Shown: positions 1-13,700 of the stretch, piece after piece
How the letters are laid out: the number at the start of each line of letters is the position of its first letter
Numbering within the stretch: position 1 is the first letter of the stretch
Assembly (NCBI GenBank): GCA_963675555.1
Contig: OY776678.1
Location: 8,476,171 to 8,540,170 of the forward strand
DNA length: 64,000 nt
Direction of reading: 5' to 3'
DNA from: Leptura quadrifasciata
Lineage: Eukaryota; Arthropoda; Insecta; Coleoptera; Cerambycidae
Program-made: the position numbers and the translations under genes
The notes under the pieces: generated by a model
What the model was told of the DNA's origin: nothing
The model's input: only the letters and a program-made list of their open reading frames with translations
The model's database searches: none

Positions 1-250
1 ATGTATAAGATTTCAAGCACTTTTGTAGAACCTTAAGAGAAAAAAATCACATCTTTATGCCTATTACTTTTACTGAGTTTTGAACGATTTTCAAATGTCC
101 GTCTGTTTGTTCGGTCGTCATGTTTTTTGAAACAAAGTAACTTGAAAGCAAAAGTCAGTTTGTATTGAAATTTGGATAGAAAAAATAGTGTTAGCTAGAG
201 GGAGAACGTTAAAACTTTTGAAAGCCATTTTAGAAAAAATAAATGTCTAA
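1..250. other. Upstream flank, nothing recognised
   Basis: AT-rich noncoding sequence. Positions about 60-200 carry short phrases typical of degraded transposons, but I cannot assign a family. Confidence 0.3.
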
Positions 251-536
251 GTAGATAGGCAAAGCGGGTTCTGGCGCACTCAGTAGAGGAACACTGCCGG
301 TTCTCAATGATGTCATGAACTGGATGGCGTGTGTTCGTCAAGATTTTTTGTGATTTAAAACTTCTTTATATCTGTTTAAGACCTGTTTAGAGCTGTTTGA
401 GGCATGTTTATAGTTGTTTCAGACCTATTTATATATGTTTAAGAACTGTTTATCCAGTTCATGAAGTCATTGGGAACCGGCAGTGTTCCTCTACTGAATG
501 CGCCAGAACCCGCTTTGCATATCTACTTATCTACTT
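251..536. repeat. Fam-H foldback element, copy 1
   Basis: Arms of about 75 bp at 251-326 and 455-536 are near-perfect inverted copies (gtagataggcaaagcgggtt outward, actggat inward). The spacer holds several imperfect repeats of a unit like ctgtttaagacc. No coding capacity. A related copy lies at 10167-10436. Confidence 0.75.
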
Positions 537-835
537 GTCTAGATTTATAATGCCTACAATGTTGCAGCTGTCGAAAAAGAATTCAATAAAAACAGAAATA
601 CTGTGTAGGATGTTGACGAGCATTCCGCCAATCAAACTGGCATTATCGGGAGGTGATTAAGATTACAAATATAGCAATATTAGACTTAAAAATATGTTTA
701 AAAAGCTGTAAAGAGTATTTTATAGAAGTTTTTATGTCAAAAAATTACAAAACTACAATAAACCGGCTATGAGTATAATGTTTAATAACGATGACCTGGA
801 AATACACTTAATATTTATTCATTGCAGTTTAGATC

Positions 836-1046
836 TGCAACAAACTCCTCTATAAAGTCCTTATTTTTATATAAGGAACGTAACCAGACTGCAACCAATA
901 CGTAATTATTACACTTAACACACCAGGCTTCTAACTCGTAATTCAGCGCTCAGCGGGGTACATAGCCCGGAGAGTAGCTGTTGGTTGCAGTCTGGTTATG
1001 TTCCTTATATTAAAATAAAGACTTTATAGAGGGCTTTTGTGACTAA
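836..1046. repeat. Fam-A foldback repeat, copy 1 (short)
   Basis: Contains the Fam-A inner arms (aaggaacgtaaccagactgc and its inverse) and the core ccggagagtagctgttggtt. It lacks the outer ends seen elsewhere. It lies just upstream of the probable promoter. Confidence 0.8.
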
Positions 1047-1558
1047 GATATTATGTTTTAACATTTTTGTTATTTATTTATTTATTATTACGTAAAAAAT
1101 ATAATACAGATGAAATAAATGTTAATGAATACATTTCAGTGGCTAGATTGATATTAAAACATTATTTTACGTTAGCCTGGATCTGTAATTAATAAATTTA
1201 TCAAAAAATATTTATCAAAGTAGTTCAAAGTCCTTAGATGTAAATTTGAATTACGCCGATGCCGATCGACCAGCGCTCGGCGATGTCAAATCTCCGGCGA
1301 ATAGTTGAAAGTCTAAAGTTTGTTTGAACGAAGTTGAGTAGGCCTTGCGTCGCCTTTGTTGTTGTCCTCGTACCTCGAACCAGATGATTAGTGTCATTTT
1401 TGTATTATCTTTCCATTGTGTTTTGGTTCGTTGTTGGTGTATGTTGTGTGTTTCAAGAGATATAGCCGCATGTGACAGATGTCTTTGTTCGAAAAACTAG
1501 TGGTTTAATTTACTCCTCATTGTTATTTGTGTTACACTTTTGTTTACGACTGTAAAAA
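1047..1558 (+). promoter_or_regulatory. Probable promoter / 5' leader of the ABCG gene
   Basis: This is the unique sequence between the last upstream repeat and the start codon. Positions about 1250-1390 are visibly richer in G+C and CpG than the surroundings, as expected near a transcription start. I see no confident TATA box or initiator. A stop codon (TAA, 1553-1555) lies in frame directly before the ATG, so the exon 1 frame cannot extend upstream within this exon. An additional noncoding 5' exon further upstream cannot be excluded. Confidence 0.3.
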
Positions 1559-1715
1559 ATGGCAACTACTGACGGTTTTTTGTTAAAAATCAGGTCTCCG
1601 GATGTAAAAGTGCAAATTGTACCGTCACAACCCAAGAAATTGACCCATCTGCCCGAGAGACCAAAGGTAGATTTGGCGTTTTCCAATTTGACATACACCG
1701 TGCGGCAAGGAAAAA
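1559..1715 (+). CDS. ABCG1/4-like: ABCG exon 1 (residues 1-52 plus one base)
   Basis: The ATG sits in an A-rich context (aaaaATGG), normal for insect start codons, with an in-frame TAA just upstream. The exon encodes the N-terminal leader and the first beta strand of the ATPase domain (LAFSNLTYTV, about 39-48). The donor is aaaaa|gtaagt at 1716. One base carries over and completes a Lys codon with exon 2, giving RQGKK-DKIILKNVSG, the expected ABCG sequence. Confidence 0.93.
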
Positions 1716-4700
1716 GTAAGTACTCCTACCCTCTAATTACTAGCATGTTTTATTTTTGCATGTTTTATAGGTATTTTAGTCACATTTTATGTGACGTATA
1801 GATATTTTCTGATATAGCTTTTATGGCAGGCACAAATACATCCGATATTGATATAATCGACTTATCTTAAAAATGGATATATCATAGGCGCCAGCAAAAA
1901 TCTTTCCAAGGGGGCCGTGTTTACATTATTAATTATTAACAGATATGGATAAAAAATAGAAATTTTTGGTAATTCTACAGTTTATCCACTTCTCGGATAT
2001 TGTGTGTGTGTGTTTTTGGTAATACTAAAGGAGAACGGAAATCTCGAATTTTTGCGTGATTTTCTCAGGAAACCCTATTTTGGGGTCGTAGAACACGAAT
2101 CTGAAATTAGTTTTGCGTGCATACGAACCGTTTCTCAAAAAAAAAAATTTGAAAATTTTTCATATGACGCACTTTTTCATGCACTAATTTATACACCAAC
2201 AGCACTTTTGTATATCGTCTTTTTCCTTATTAAGATCACACTATGTTCTTTATAGAACAATAAACCCTTCACTTATGGCAGAAAACTCACTTTCTTTTGT
2301 ATAAAAATCAGAATTTTATTCACAGAAACTGTATTAGATGAACCTCCATCTGTCATTTGATTACATATATATTTGCATGCGTTGTTTGCGCATATGTAAG
2401 GTTTGGTGTCTAAAGGCACGTTTGAAAGAATTGAAAGTTACTGGGTTGAACTAATCCATTTTTAATGTTGAAAGACATATGCGACGTTACTTTTCCAAAC
2501 ACATTCGCGACCGGTCGACGCTTAGAAAGGGATATATATGTTTATAAATAATACTTAACGCCGTCTGCCCCAGATTTAATAAGGTGCTAAGTACTATTAT
2601 ATATCCCTTGCCCTTCAAGACACTTTCGAAGCGTCGACGGGCGCGAACGTGTCCTGAAGGGCAAGATATACAATAGTACTTAGCACCTTATTAAATCTGG
2701 AGCAGATGGCGTTAAAGCATTATTTATAAACAAATCAAGACACGTTCGCGGCCGGTCGACGTTTCGAAATCCGCGTCGTTTAGTATTTCTGTTTTTTCGG
2801 CAGAAGAGGGGGGTATTCTATAGAATGACCCATACCGCTTTCACAAGGAATATTAATTTAACATTGATAACGTGAGAAATCGCCTAATGATATTGGTCGG
2901 TGTCGGTACTTTAGACACAACTTTGTAAATGCATGCGCATCGGGTTAACAGTTGTATAGTTTTGAGTAGCTGTTTTGTGATGTTTTACAAACTATCTTTT
3001 TATTTTTATGTAAAAGAACATGAGTTTTCTGCCATAAGTGAAGGATTTATTGTTCTATAAAGGCCATAGTGTGATCTTAATAAGGAAAAAGACGATATAC
3101 AAGTGCTGTTGGTGTATAAATTAGTGCATGAAAAAGTGCGTGTCATAAGAAAAATTTTCAAAAATTTTTTTTGGAGAAACGGTTCGTATGCACGCAAAAC
3201 TAATTTCGGATTCGTGTTCTACGACCCCGAAATAGGGTATCCTGAAAAAATCACGCAAAAATTCGAGATTTCCGTTCTCCTTTAGTATTACCGTGTTTTT
3301 TTGTGAATACATTAATGATAGAGTTATATAAAGCGTTTGTGACTAATGAAACGTTGCGCAAATGTATAATAATCGGGGAAATTGACGGGAAAGTGGAACG
3401 AATAGGGGTGCTGGGTGTAAAAACGAATGAAAATACGACGTTTTTAGGTCATTTTGAAATGATTTGGGGCAATCACAACATCACTTGTTTGATATTCCAA
3501 TTAATAGCAGCAGTAATAGTAAGATCTTTACGCAAACTTTTACTATTTCCCGGTTCTTTCCTTTGTGAGATAGAATGATCTGCTGTGTCTTCAACAAATT
3601 AGTGGACATTAGAATGCACCTCGGAATGCACTCTTCAAATATTCCCAGTTTAAACCATTCGATCCTGTAATTAAGGGCAATAGATATCTGACCAACTTCG
3701 GATGTCGCGTCGGATTTAACAAGGATGCCAAACTCATCCAAACGTTCCAAACCCGAAGTTAAATATATTTCCATAAAATCATATAATAATACCTATTTTA
3801 TGATTTTTTATTAGTTTTTGCGTTAATATAGTAGGGTAGGTGTAACAATTTTTTTAGTTAGTATTTTTGTTTCATGTGTGATATGTTCCACACCCTGAGG
3901 GGTTTTTTGTTACTGGAACTAATAAAGTATTATAATCCAAGCCAGCACTTCCCGACACTTAAAAACGCGACATAATTATTATCGCCGCGTGCCATGCGGC
4001 ATGCCTGGCATCAAACAACCCGACGCACATTAAAAAGCTATAAAGATAAGCGAGTCAATTTGTCAATCACAAAGAGTGATGGTATTTTAATGAGGTTGTA
4101 AAATTTTGTTGCGTTTTTTATGTGTCGGGAATTGCTAATCTCAACTATACCTACCTATCCTATCTATTGAGATATGTTATTTTTTTTAAAGTGCTCCTAG
4201 GGGAAAAAGTTTTATAGATATAGGTTTCTTTAGTTTGTCTGGCCGTTCCCCATTACCAGTTTTTTTTAATAACATGAAACTAATTACACCCATATATGGC
4301 CGAAATTTAATTACCAGATCAGGTAAAACCTTTATACAGTTAATTGTACAAGATCAGAAAATTTGATAATGTGTTTATTCGAAGATGCATGAATTATAAA
4401 AATGCTTCAATTTATTATTTTTCAATAATATGTAATATAATAAAAAAAAATAAAAATAATAAAATAAGAAAATCTCAACTGTCACCAATTTAAGTTTTCA
4501 TTGTACGTGAATTCAATGTGCATCCAAGTTAAATTCTTGCCGCTTCATTTGTTTGATTTTCGCGTATTGTAAGGAACATAATAATATATCAAATTTTACA
4601 GGAAACAAAATTTTTATTTATTAAAAATTAATGTTTTTTTTTAGTTTGTGTGATTTATGTGAAATAAGCACTTGGATATTTGTTATTGCATGTTCTCACC

Positions 4701-7700
4701 TAACCTCAAAGTTATCTAGTATTACCAATGATTTTTATATTGACATGAAAGACAATATCTTGCAAATTGTATTTTAAGCAATCCAATTTATAACGTATCT
4801 TATTTCAAATGTGCTTTTAGAGGGCGGAATATTAAACATAATATTTTTAGTCGCAAACTCCTCTATAAAATCCTTATTTTACTATAAGGAACGTAACCAG
4901 ACTGCAACCAACAGCTACTCTCCGGGCTATGTGCCCCGCCGAGCGCTGAATTACAAGTTACAAGTCTGGCGCGTTAAGTGTAATAATTGCATGTTACCAT
5001 CAAAACGCTAATGCTTCGATTACAACAACTGGACCGCTAGATGGCGCCTGCTGAGTATTTTACATGTCGCTATTGTAAAAATACCGGGATGTACCAAATG
5101 GTCAAAGGATCCTCGTGCCGGTCGTCACATGCCTACCTTGCACTGACGAGAGCCAACAGCTCGAAACTGCAGTCTGCAAGTGATGTGTGACGGATCAATC
5201 TTTCGGCTGGTGTAAAGAATACTTTACTACTAGTTTTTATCGTGGTAACTCATAGTAATTATGTTAATCACGAGGTTAATCACTAGCTTATTAACCAGAT
5301 AATAACAACAAACACAAGAAATTGGAGTAGATTGGCCTAGCAAACAGTACACAAATGATGACGTGTGACGTCACAGTTATTGGCGCTGATTCGTAAAATT
5401 CAAATTCGTCGCCGAAGAAAATACTTTTTTTCGCTTTATTAAAATTTGAAAAATCCCGAGTTTTACATTTTTATGAATGTTTTTTGATGCTTTATTGATT
5501 TTCATTATAAAAAAAAATCATGCAACTTCCTCATTGTAACGATTGTTTTACAATATCCCGCGAAATTTGTTCTCTGATGTAATTAAGTTAAGTTAGTTTC
5601 GCGTGTTCAACATGTTTACCTTTAGTTGTTTATTATTTTTTTAATATAGACGAAAAAATGAGAAACTTGCTTATTATCTTTCCCGTCTTCGGGGTATTGG
5701 CTAATTAGATATTAGCAAACTGATAGACGAAACAAAATTGTACAGTAAAATGGAAAGTACTATTTTATGCAATAACTGTCGTCATGGTATTGCAAGCAAT
5801 TCATTGATACAAACTTCTCGCCAAAAAACGTTTCTCGTTTCTCTTTGATACTAATAGTACCGGGGATAGTACGCTGCCTATCCAAGGATATATCATTTTT
5901 AGAGCCAATTTTGTTAATCATATTCAACGTAATTATTTACAGAAATGGAACTCTACAAAGGGATTCATGTGTTGTCATTTTTTTTTTAAAACGCATTATA
6001 AGTAATTAATTTTAATTATCTACTTTCTGTAAAAATTGATTTAAAAAAAATCTAATAAACGGATGTGAGATTTCTTAACGGATGTGATATAATTATTCAA
6101 ATTAAGGTTAATAAGAGAGTTAAAAAAACAAACTTTTATTTGCTATACCAAACATTATATTATAATATGTAGACAAGAAAATAGTTAAACGTTAATGTGA
6201 CTATTTTTCACTCGTCCTCATATTCAACGTTATGCCTTAAGATGCAGTGCTCCACAACGCCGGCCGGTTCGTAAAGATTTTTATTCGGAAGAAGTCGGTT
6301 TTCAAGGTAGTTGCTAAATTTTAGTGGTCGGTGTGACATTCGTTATACTTACGTAAATTTACGCCCGGCGACATTCATTGCAGTTATGTAAATAACGCTC
6401 CGTGGAGTGACGTTTGTGAGAGTTCTCAAAAGTGGAATTTTTCCTTCAGTTGCTAAAAATTGAAATTTTATTATAAATTCGAAAAACATATTTCCTCGAG
6501 ACGGCATTTTGCACTTTTTTCAATAGTTTACAAAATTGAAATTTTCATTGCAGTTAAATTAAATAAAAAATGTGCACAAATTGAAAAAACTTTCATCCAC
6601 GGGAGGTCGTTTATTGCAGTTACTATAATTCGTCTCTGGGATTTTTATGATTATTTGCAAAATATTGGGTTTTCGGTGCAGTTACGCAAAATAATATTTT
6701 GTTGAAAAAATCGAAAAAGAAGGCTGATAACGGCAAGGTGAAATGCTAGTTCTTTTGTAATAGTATGTCTTTAATTTTTACTAAATGAAATATTTATGTT
6801 ACAATTTGTGTTATTTTAAATATGCAATCCTTTAGCGAGCACTTCATTTCGTAGAATTGTAGCTAATGAAATCGAAGGTACTACATTAATAAACTATTTC
6901 TTCATTTTCCCCAATTACAATCTTTTCTGGTGTTGTCGTTGTGTTTCCTATTCTGAAATGACTGAACAATTTACGAGAAACTTCTTCGATGTAGCCTCCA
7001 GCCACAATCTAGGAACGCCATGTTTTTTAAAAGCTTTTATTAAACTTGCCATGTTAGTTAGTTAGTTAGTTTGTTTAGGTCAAATCTTGCAATCAAAATT
7101 TCGATTAATTCTAATTAAGCTAGAGCTTTGAAATTTTGCACGTGTATAAGTCCGGTGACAATACACTTTAACATTTTCATATAAGAAAAAACAAGATGGC
7201 GGACGACTTTATCGTTGATGATCCGATTCGACTCAAAATCGATATCTCAGGGTATTCGAGATCGCCAATTATGAATTCTTGGTCAAAATTTAGAAATTCA
7301 AAATGGCGGCGCCAATATGGCGGACGAATTTTGCCATTTATGGTCTAAATCGATCAAAATCGATATCTGGGGGTTTTCGGGTTCGCCGATTACGAATTTC
7401 TAGTCAAAAATTTAGTTCAGGATGGCGATTTTAAGATGGCGGACGACTTTATCGTTTATGATCCGATTCGACTCAAAATCGATATCTGAGGGTATTCGAG
7501 ATCGCCAATTATGAATTCTTGATCAAAATTTAGAAATTCAAAATGGCGGCGCCAATGTGGTGGACGACTTTTGTCATTTATGGTCCAAATCGATCAAAAT
7601 CGATATCTGGGGTTTTTTTAGGTTCGCCGATTACGAATTTCTAGTCAAAAACTTAGTTCAGGATGGTGACTCCAAGATGGCGGACGACTTTATCATTTGT

Positions 7701-10700
7701 GATCCGATTCGACTCAAAATTGATATCTGGGGGTTTTCGAGAGCTCCAATTATGAATTGTTGATCAAAATTCAGAAATTCAAAATAGCGGCGCCAATATG
7801 GCTGCAGACTTTTGTCATTTATATCCAAATCGATCAAAAATCTATATCTGGGGGTTTTCGAGGTCGCGGATTACGAATTTCTAGTCAAAAATTTTGTTCA
7901 AGATGGCGGACGACTTTGCCGTTTATGATCCGATTCGTCTCAAAATCGGATTACAGCATATCAAAAGACTAAAAAGTAAAAAATAAAATTATATAAAAAA
8001 TATTTAAAAAAAAGCTTTTATTTAAATGCTCTAAGAAGTAGGAAATACATTTTGAAGCAAATCAAATCCATCATTTTGTTACATTATATAATTTTTTTTT
8101 ATGATATAAAAGCTTGTCCCGAGCAGAGGAAAATCTCGCGACAAGCTTTTATATCATAAAAAAATATATATAATGTAACAAAATGATTCAAACTTTATTT
8201 TCTACTTTTTAGAGCATTAAGATAAAAGCTTTTTTTAAAATATTTTTTTATAAAAAAAAAATTATAATAAAGCCGGCTCCCACGTAGTAGTTTGGCACAT
8301 CGTGTGGCTGTCTCCAAGTGAATGGAGGTGAATTTGTGTGACAAACATTGGCTGCTTTACCGTGTTCGAGTTCTGCTGAAGGCCGTCTTTGTCCAATACG
8401 ATTATTACCCAGTAACAATTAAAACTAAGACATGTTAATCCATCGAGGATTTTTCGGCCATATGATGTAAGAATGAAAAACGAAAATTTTGTACATCTCT
8501 ATGGCTATTTGTAACAATTTTCTCGATTTATTGAGCTAATGTACCTACAAAATTCAAGATTAAACTTAAAAAATTGTAGGTTTATTCAAATAATTGAACA
8601 GAAAATTGTAATAAGTGCTCCACATATTGCTCATTTTCATTGACACATATCTCTATGCGTCTGAATTGAAGTTTCTACTGTTTTTAAAATTGCTGGTGTG
8701 ATCGATCAAAAGGCAGTTATACTTTGTTTCATATTTTGATTCCTACATATTACCTAATACTGAGCCTAGATATATCGTGATGCATTTTATAATTTATTTT
8801 GTGTTAAGTGTTTGCAAATTTCAACAACACGTTTTGACTTCTGTTTTTTATCACACTATAAAACGCGTTAAATTGAAAACACGTTTTGACATTTAGTTTT
8901 ATGGTATGAATACATTGTTATTACCTAAAATAAAATTTATTTACATAATACTTCATATGAATGTTAAGTGTAACTTTGAGGTACTGGGTACACGAAATTT
9001 CCATGTAACCTCCCACTATTTAGATTCGTGTTTGTTATTAATTTTGTTTAAATTTTTTCCAGTTTGAAATAATTTTAAAATACAGGATGATAGATATATG
9101 TATTAGCTCTGTAAAAAGCTTTGATAAGATTGATAACTGATGCTGATGAGGTAAAATATACTTAATAGTTTTAAATAATAAGTTAAAACACTTTAAATAT
9201 TTGTCATAAAAAGTCGTGAGAGCCATGAAAAGTCATGAATGTCATGACATACGAAAACAAAAGTTCGGAAAGTTAATTATTTGATAGAATTTGTAATAGT
9301 TTTCAAAATCTCAAAATGCATAATTTTTACTAGAAAATACTCGCCGATATCTTTTTGTATAGTGAAAACGCTTGTAGGTACATTTCAGATGTCAACCGCG
9401 ATATGACGAATTCTTTCTCTCTTTATAATTGCCCATTATATTCTTTAATATTTCAAGTTCCTATTAAAGGCGATTAGATAAGTATACAAAAACCAGTGTG
9501 TTTTTCCGAGGTTTCTTCCATGTCTATTTTTATGCGTATATATATCTAATTAATATTCATCACTGGACTGTAATGATGAAGGTTAGCAATCACAAATTAA
9601 ACGTTTCAATTTTTGGTACATCAATACGTACACAGGATATATAATTTGAACTTTACTCAGTTATTACTAAACAAACTTTGGGCTTCAGCAGTATCGAGAA
9701 CAGTACTTATATAAAATATACCAATTTAAATTGAAACATAGTTTTTGTGATATTTTTATTTTCAAAAAAGTTTTCTGGCGTTTTTCATTATACAGGGTGA
9801 TTCATTTTGGCTGTCTATTAAAAATATTTCGATGAGAAAAAATGTTATTGATCGGAACATTTGCCTATAGTCCTAACTACCATCTACAAAATCTTACTCT
9901 CCTTGGCTTATCTCCCTCATTTAAATGTTGGATGTCCTCATTTTGTACCATCGAAATCCATTTTTTTTTAAATGTTTTTCTTACACTGTTTTTTTTATGC
10001 GACATTAGCTCTGAATCTGGAAATCTGTCGACGACCCGACGCACATTAAAAACCTATAAAGGTAAGCGAGTCAATTGCGGTCGAGAGAGCATATGTCTAC
10101 CAAGTTTCTCTCTCATCTAAATAGAGACGGAAATATTAAATATACACTGAATAGAGAGGGGTATGAGTAGTAAGGCAAAGCCGTTTCTGGACCATTGAGT
10201 AGAACACTGGGGATTCTTAAAGACGCCACGAACTGGATGGTATATGTCCATCAGGATATAAAACAAGATTTTAAACAGCTTTCAAAAAAGGTCTCAAATT
10301 ACAGTGGACAGGTCTTAAACAGATATAAACAGGTCTTGAGTCACAAAGACTCCTGATCCATCCAATTCATGACGCCATTAAGAATCCCCAGTGTTCCTCT
10401 ACTCAGTGGTCCAGAAACGGCTTTGCCTTACTACTGGTATGTAATATACCCTTCTATAAGTTCAGCGATTCTCAAACTCTAAAGATTTGTCAATTGTTCT
10501 AATGAACATGTTTATTTGGGTAAATTCGTCTTTATATTAAATATTGCAGTTATTTTCAGTGGATATTTATCCGATAAACCGTGTCAAACCACGAAATGTA
10601 TTACAATGTTCGAGTACTTACATATTACATGTTTTATAGCAGAATTGTTTCCTCATGCAGCTCAGTGTGTAAAGAAATTGACTTAGCAGTGGAATACATT

Positions 10701-13700
10701 CGAGTTCAAATCCTATTGGCTTCTTCTTCTTTATTGAATGTAATTCAATGCAGCCCTCCTTGTGTTCTTTCAACATTCCAAAAAGCAAATGAGTATCTTT
10801 TACACGAAGAAAGTTATAAAGGTTGTTGTAAACCATTACACCTGTCAATTTTTTTTTAATGTCAAATATCTCTGAAACGGCTGGGTTTGGGCATAGGGTA
10901 TCCTACATGTTTTTGATTCGGAATTTTATGCTCTTTTCGAAAACCCTAAAATATATAGAGTGTTCCATTTAAAATAAGCAAGTTGGTATCGACTTCCGGC
11001 ATAACCGGAAGTCCCACACTTATAATTATTTAGTTGGATTGCCATACTGCCATTAGTAGCTCCCTAAATTTCCAAAATGTTCTGGTGCGTACCTACCTAC
11101 CTATATCGATCGACGCAGTTCCTGGTAAGACACCCTACCCTGTATTAGTTCAGACGGCGAGGGGACCTTTGGACGTTAAAAGTTCACCAGAATTTATAGT
11201 TCAAGTAATAAGTTCCCGATAGATAAAAAACGCAACAAAAACTTTACGACATCATTATTATCGCCGCGGTCCATGGCGGCATGCTGCATCAAACGACCCG
11301 ACGCACATTAAAAACCTATAAAGGTTAGCGAGTCAATTGCAGTCGAGACAGCACAAAGAGAACGTATTTTAACGAAGTTCGTAAAGGTCGTAAATTTTTG
11401 TTGCGTTTTTATGTCTCGGAAAGCCCTTACTTGGACTATACCTATTGTAACTAGCAGTCACCTCGCCTCATAGGCGCCGAAATTAGTTACAAACGGAAAA
11501 ATGACCTTTTGTTTAATTGCTCTTGAGACAAAAGCAGAAACATTTTATTAATGGACAAAATTTACGAACTAAAGTTCTATCTATTAATAATATTGACAAA
11601 AAACTAACTCATACAGTTACTTTCCCATGTTATTCACTAATTTAATTCTTATTAATATTAATAATTCAGAGATTACCCAAAATTAAACATTATTTAATCT
11701 ATAATGTTATCACTTACCATACAAAGTTCGATAAATCTTATTTTTGTTACATTATATTGAAAGTTATTGATCACTTTGTTGGTGGAGTCATTGTTCATCA
11801 TTATCGGGAATTTTTACGTGCAGATGTCAGAAGGGGCCGCTACTGATAATATATTCTCACTAGTGTGAAACATTGAGCAACCTAAGCGAACGATTGCAGT
11901 GTGTGTTATGACCCCTTACAAATGCGATTTTTATAGAAAAATTGATGGTCAAGTATCCACGTGCTCGAACCATAATTTTAAGTCGTAGAGAATCCAAGAG
12001 AACGAAATAATTAAGAAAATACCACAATTAACATTTTTACAATAAGGTATCGTTGTGCCCTTCATTCCACCGTATTTTCAATACACACATTGCACTTTCG
12101 CCTTAATTTTTATCTTATAATTTTATAGTACAATATATCATTGTGTAAATCGCTATAGATATTTAACTTGGTATTTAATATCTTTATTTCTGGCTATTGT
12201 TGGATAACCAATCTAGATTATCCGCATTTTTTATCTAATAGGCAGTACGGTTTCACAAAAAATCGCTCAACACAAGATGCGATGTTATCACTTTATGATA
12301 AACTACTTAACCATTTGGACAGCAAATTACTTTCTGGTGGTATTTTTTATGACCTATCGCGCATCTTTGATACAATGGATCATCAGCTTTTGTTGCAGAA
12401 ATTATACTCCTATGGCGTTAGAGGATCGGTATTCACATGGATTGAATCATATTTGAGTGAAAGGTATCAGTTCGTTCGAGTATCTCATGAGAACAAGTTT
12501 TGTTATTCAAAAAACTGACTTGTTACCACTGGGGTTCCGCAAGGAAGTGTTTTGGGGCCCTTCTTATTCAACATTTTCATTAATGATATAGCCTCTTCGA
12601 TGGAATCATGTTTCCTTACACTATTTGCCGATGATACATCCGCTCTCATAACATCTGATACAGTCTCAAGACTAAGCACAGTTGCCAACTCCTGTGTTCA
12701 GAGTATGTCATCTTGGTGTCAATCAAAGGATCTTATATTAAATAGTTCTAAAACAAACTTCTCGCTATTTAAACCAGTTGGTACTAACATCGATTACAGT
12801 GTTTTAATAAAATCAGAAAATGGAAGTATAAAACAACAACACGAAGTGAAATTTTTAGGGTTATGGATGGATAGTCACTTATCTTGGGAAGTTCAGGTTA
12901 ATTGTCTCTCAAAGACACTGGCTAGTAAAAACTATTTAATTAGGCAACTTAGATCGAGTGTAAGTACCTCCACATTAAAAACATTCTATTTTGGGACAGT
13001 TCAGTCAATACTGTCATATGGTCTTGTATGCTGGGGTAATTGCTCTGGCATTTCTAAAATATTTGTCTTACAAAAAAAAAATTATCCGCTCTATGTTTAA
13101 TATACCCTCCTTGGGCTCATGCCGTCCTATTTTTAAAAACAACAGAATACTAACCATACATTGTGTATATATACCAGTGTTTATGCTATGTAAAAAAAAA
13201 TGTAAATCAATTTGTTAAATGTAAGGATATCAATAATTACCGTACGCGGCAGGCCAACGATATTTACCTTCCTCCTTATAGACTGTCACAGGTGTGTAAT
13301 GGACCACTAATTACCTCTGGTAGGATCTATAGCCACCTTCCAAATAAATTCAAGGCATTAACTAGCTTCAATCAATTTAAGATGCTGGTTAAAAATTTTC
13401 TAATAGAACATACTTTTTATTCTCTGGAAGAATATTTTAAATATAAATAACGTAAGATAAATTTATTTATCTGTGATGTTTGTTGTTTGTTATTATGTTA
13501 TGTCTATATACTCTTATATGTTTTATTTTGTATCCACTTGTATATTTATCTATGTACCCATTTGTCTGACGAAACTTTTAAATATTATATTATAAAGCTA
13601 ATTGTTTTTTTTTCTAAACATTTTTGACATTATCCAAACACTTGTATGGGTCTATATGGAAATAAATCATTATTATTATTTGGAACTAACCTTGCGTGTT

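Noticed and set aside
397..660. 87-codon open frame
   Set aside because: It runs through the Fam-H foldback arm and has no protein motif.
2004..2255. 83-codon frame and its mirror at 3121-3312
   Set aside because: Both lie in the two arms of the Fam-D inverted repeat and translate the same noncoding sequence.
3481..3774. 97-codon minus-strand frame
   Set aside because: No recognisable motif, ends in a leucine run from a simple-sequence tract, and is overlapped by an equally long plus frame.
7557..7972. Frames in the 7.5-8 kb region
   Set aside because: Translations of the 240-bp tandem repeat; they change frame between units.
10581..10859. 92-codon plus frame and 76-codon minus frame
   Set aside because: Mutually overlapping, no motif, inside probable mariner debris.
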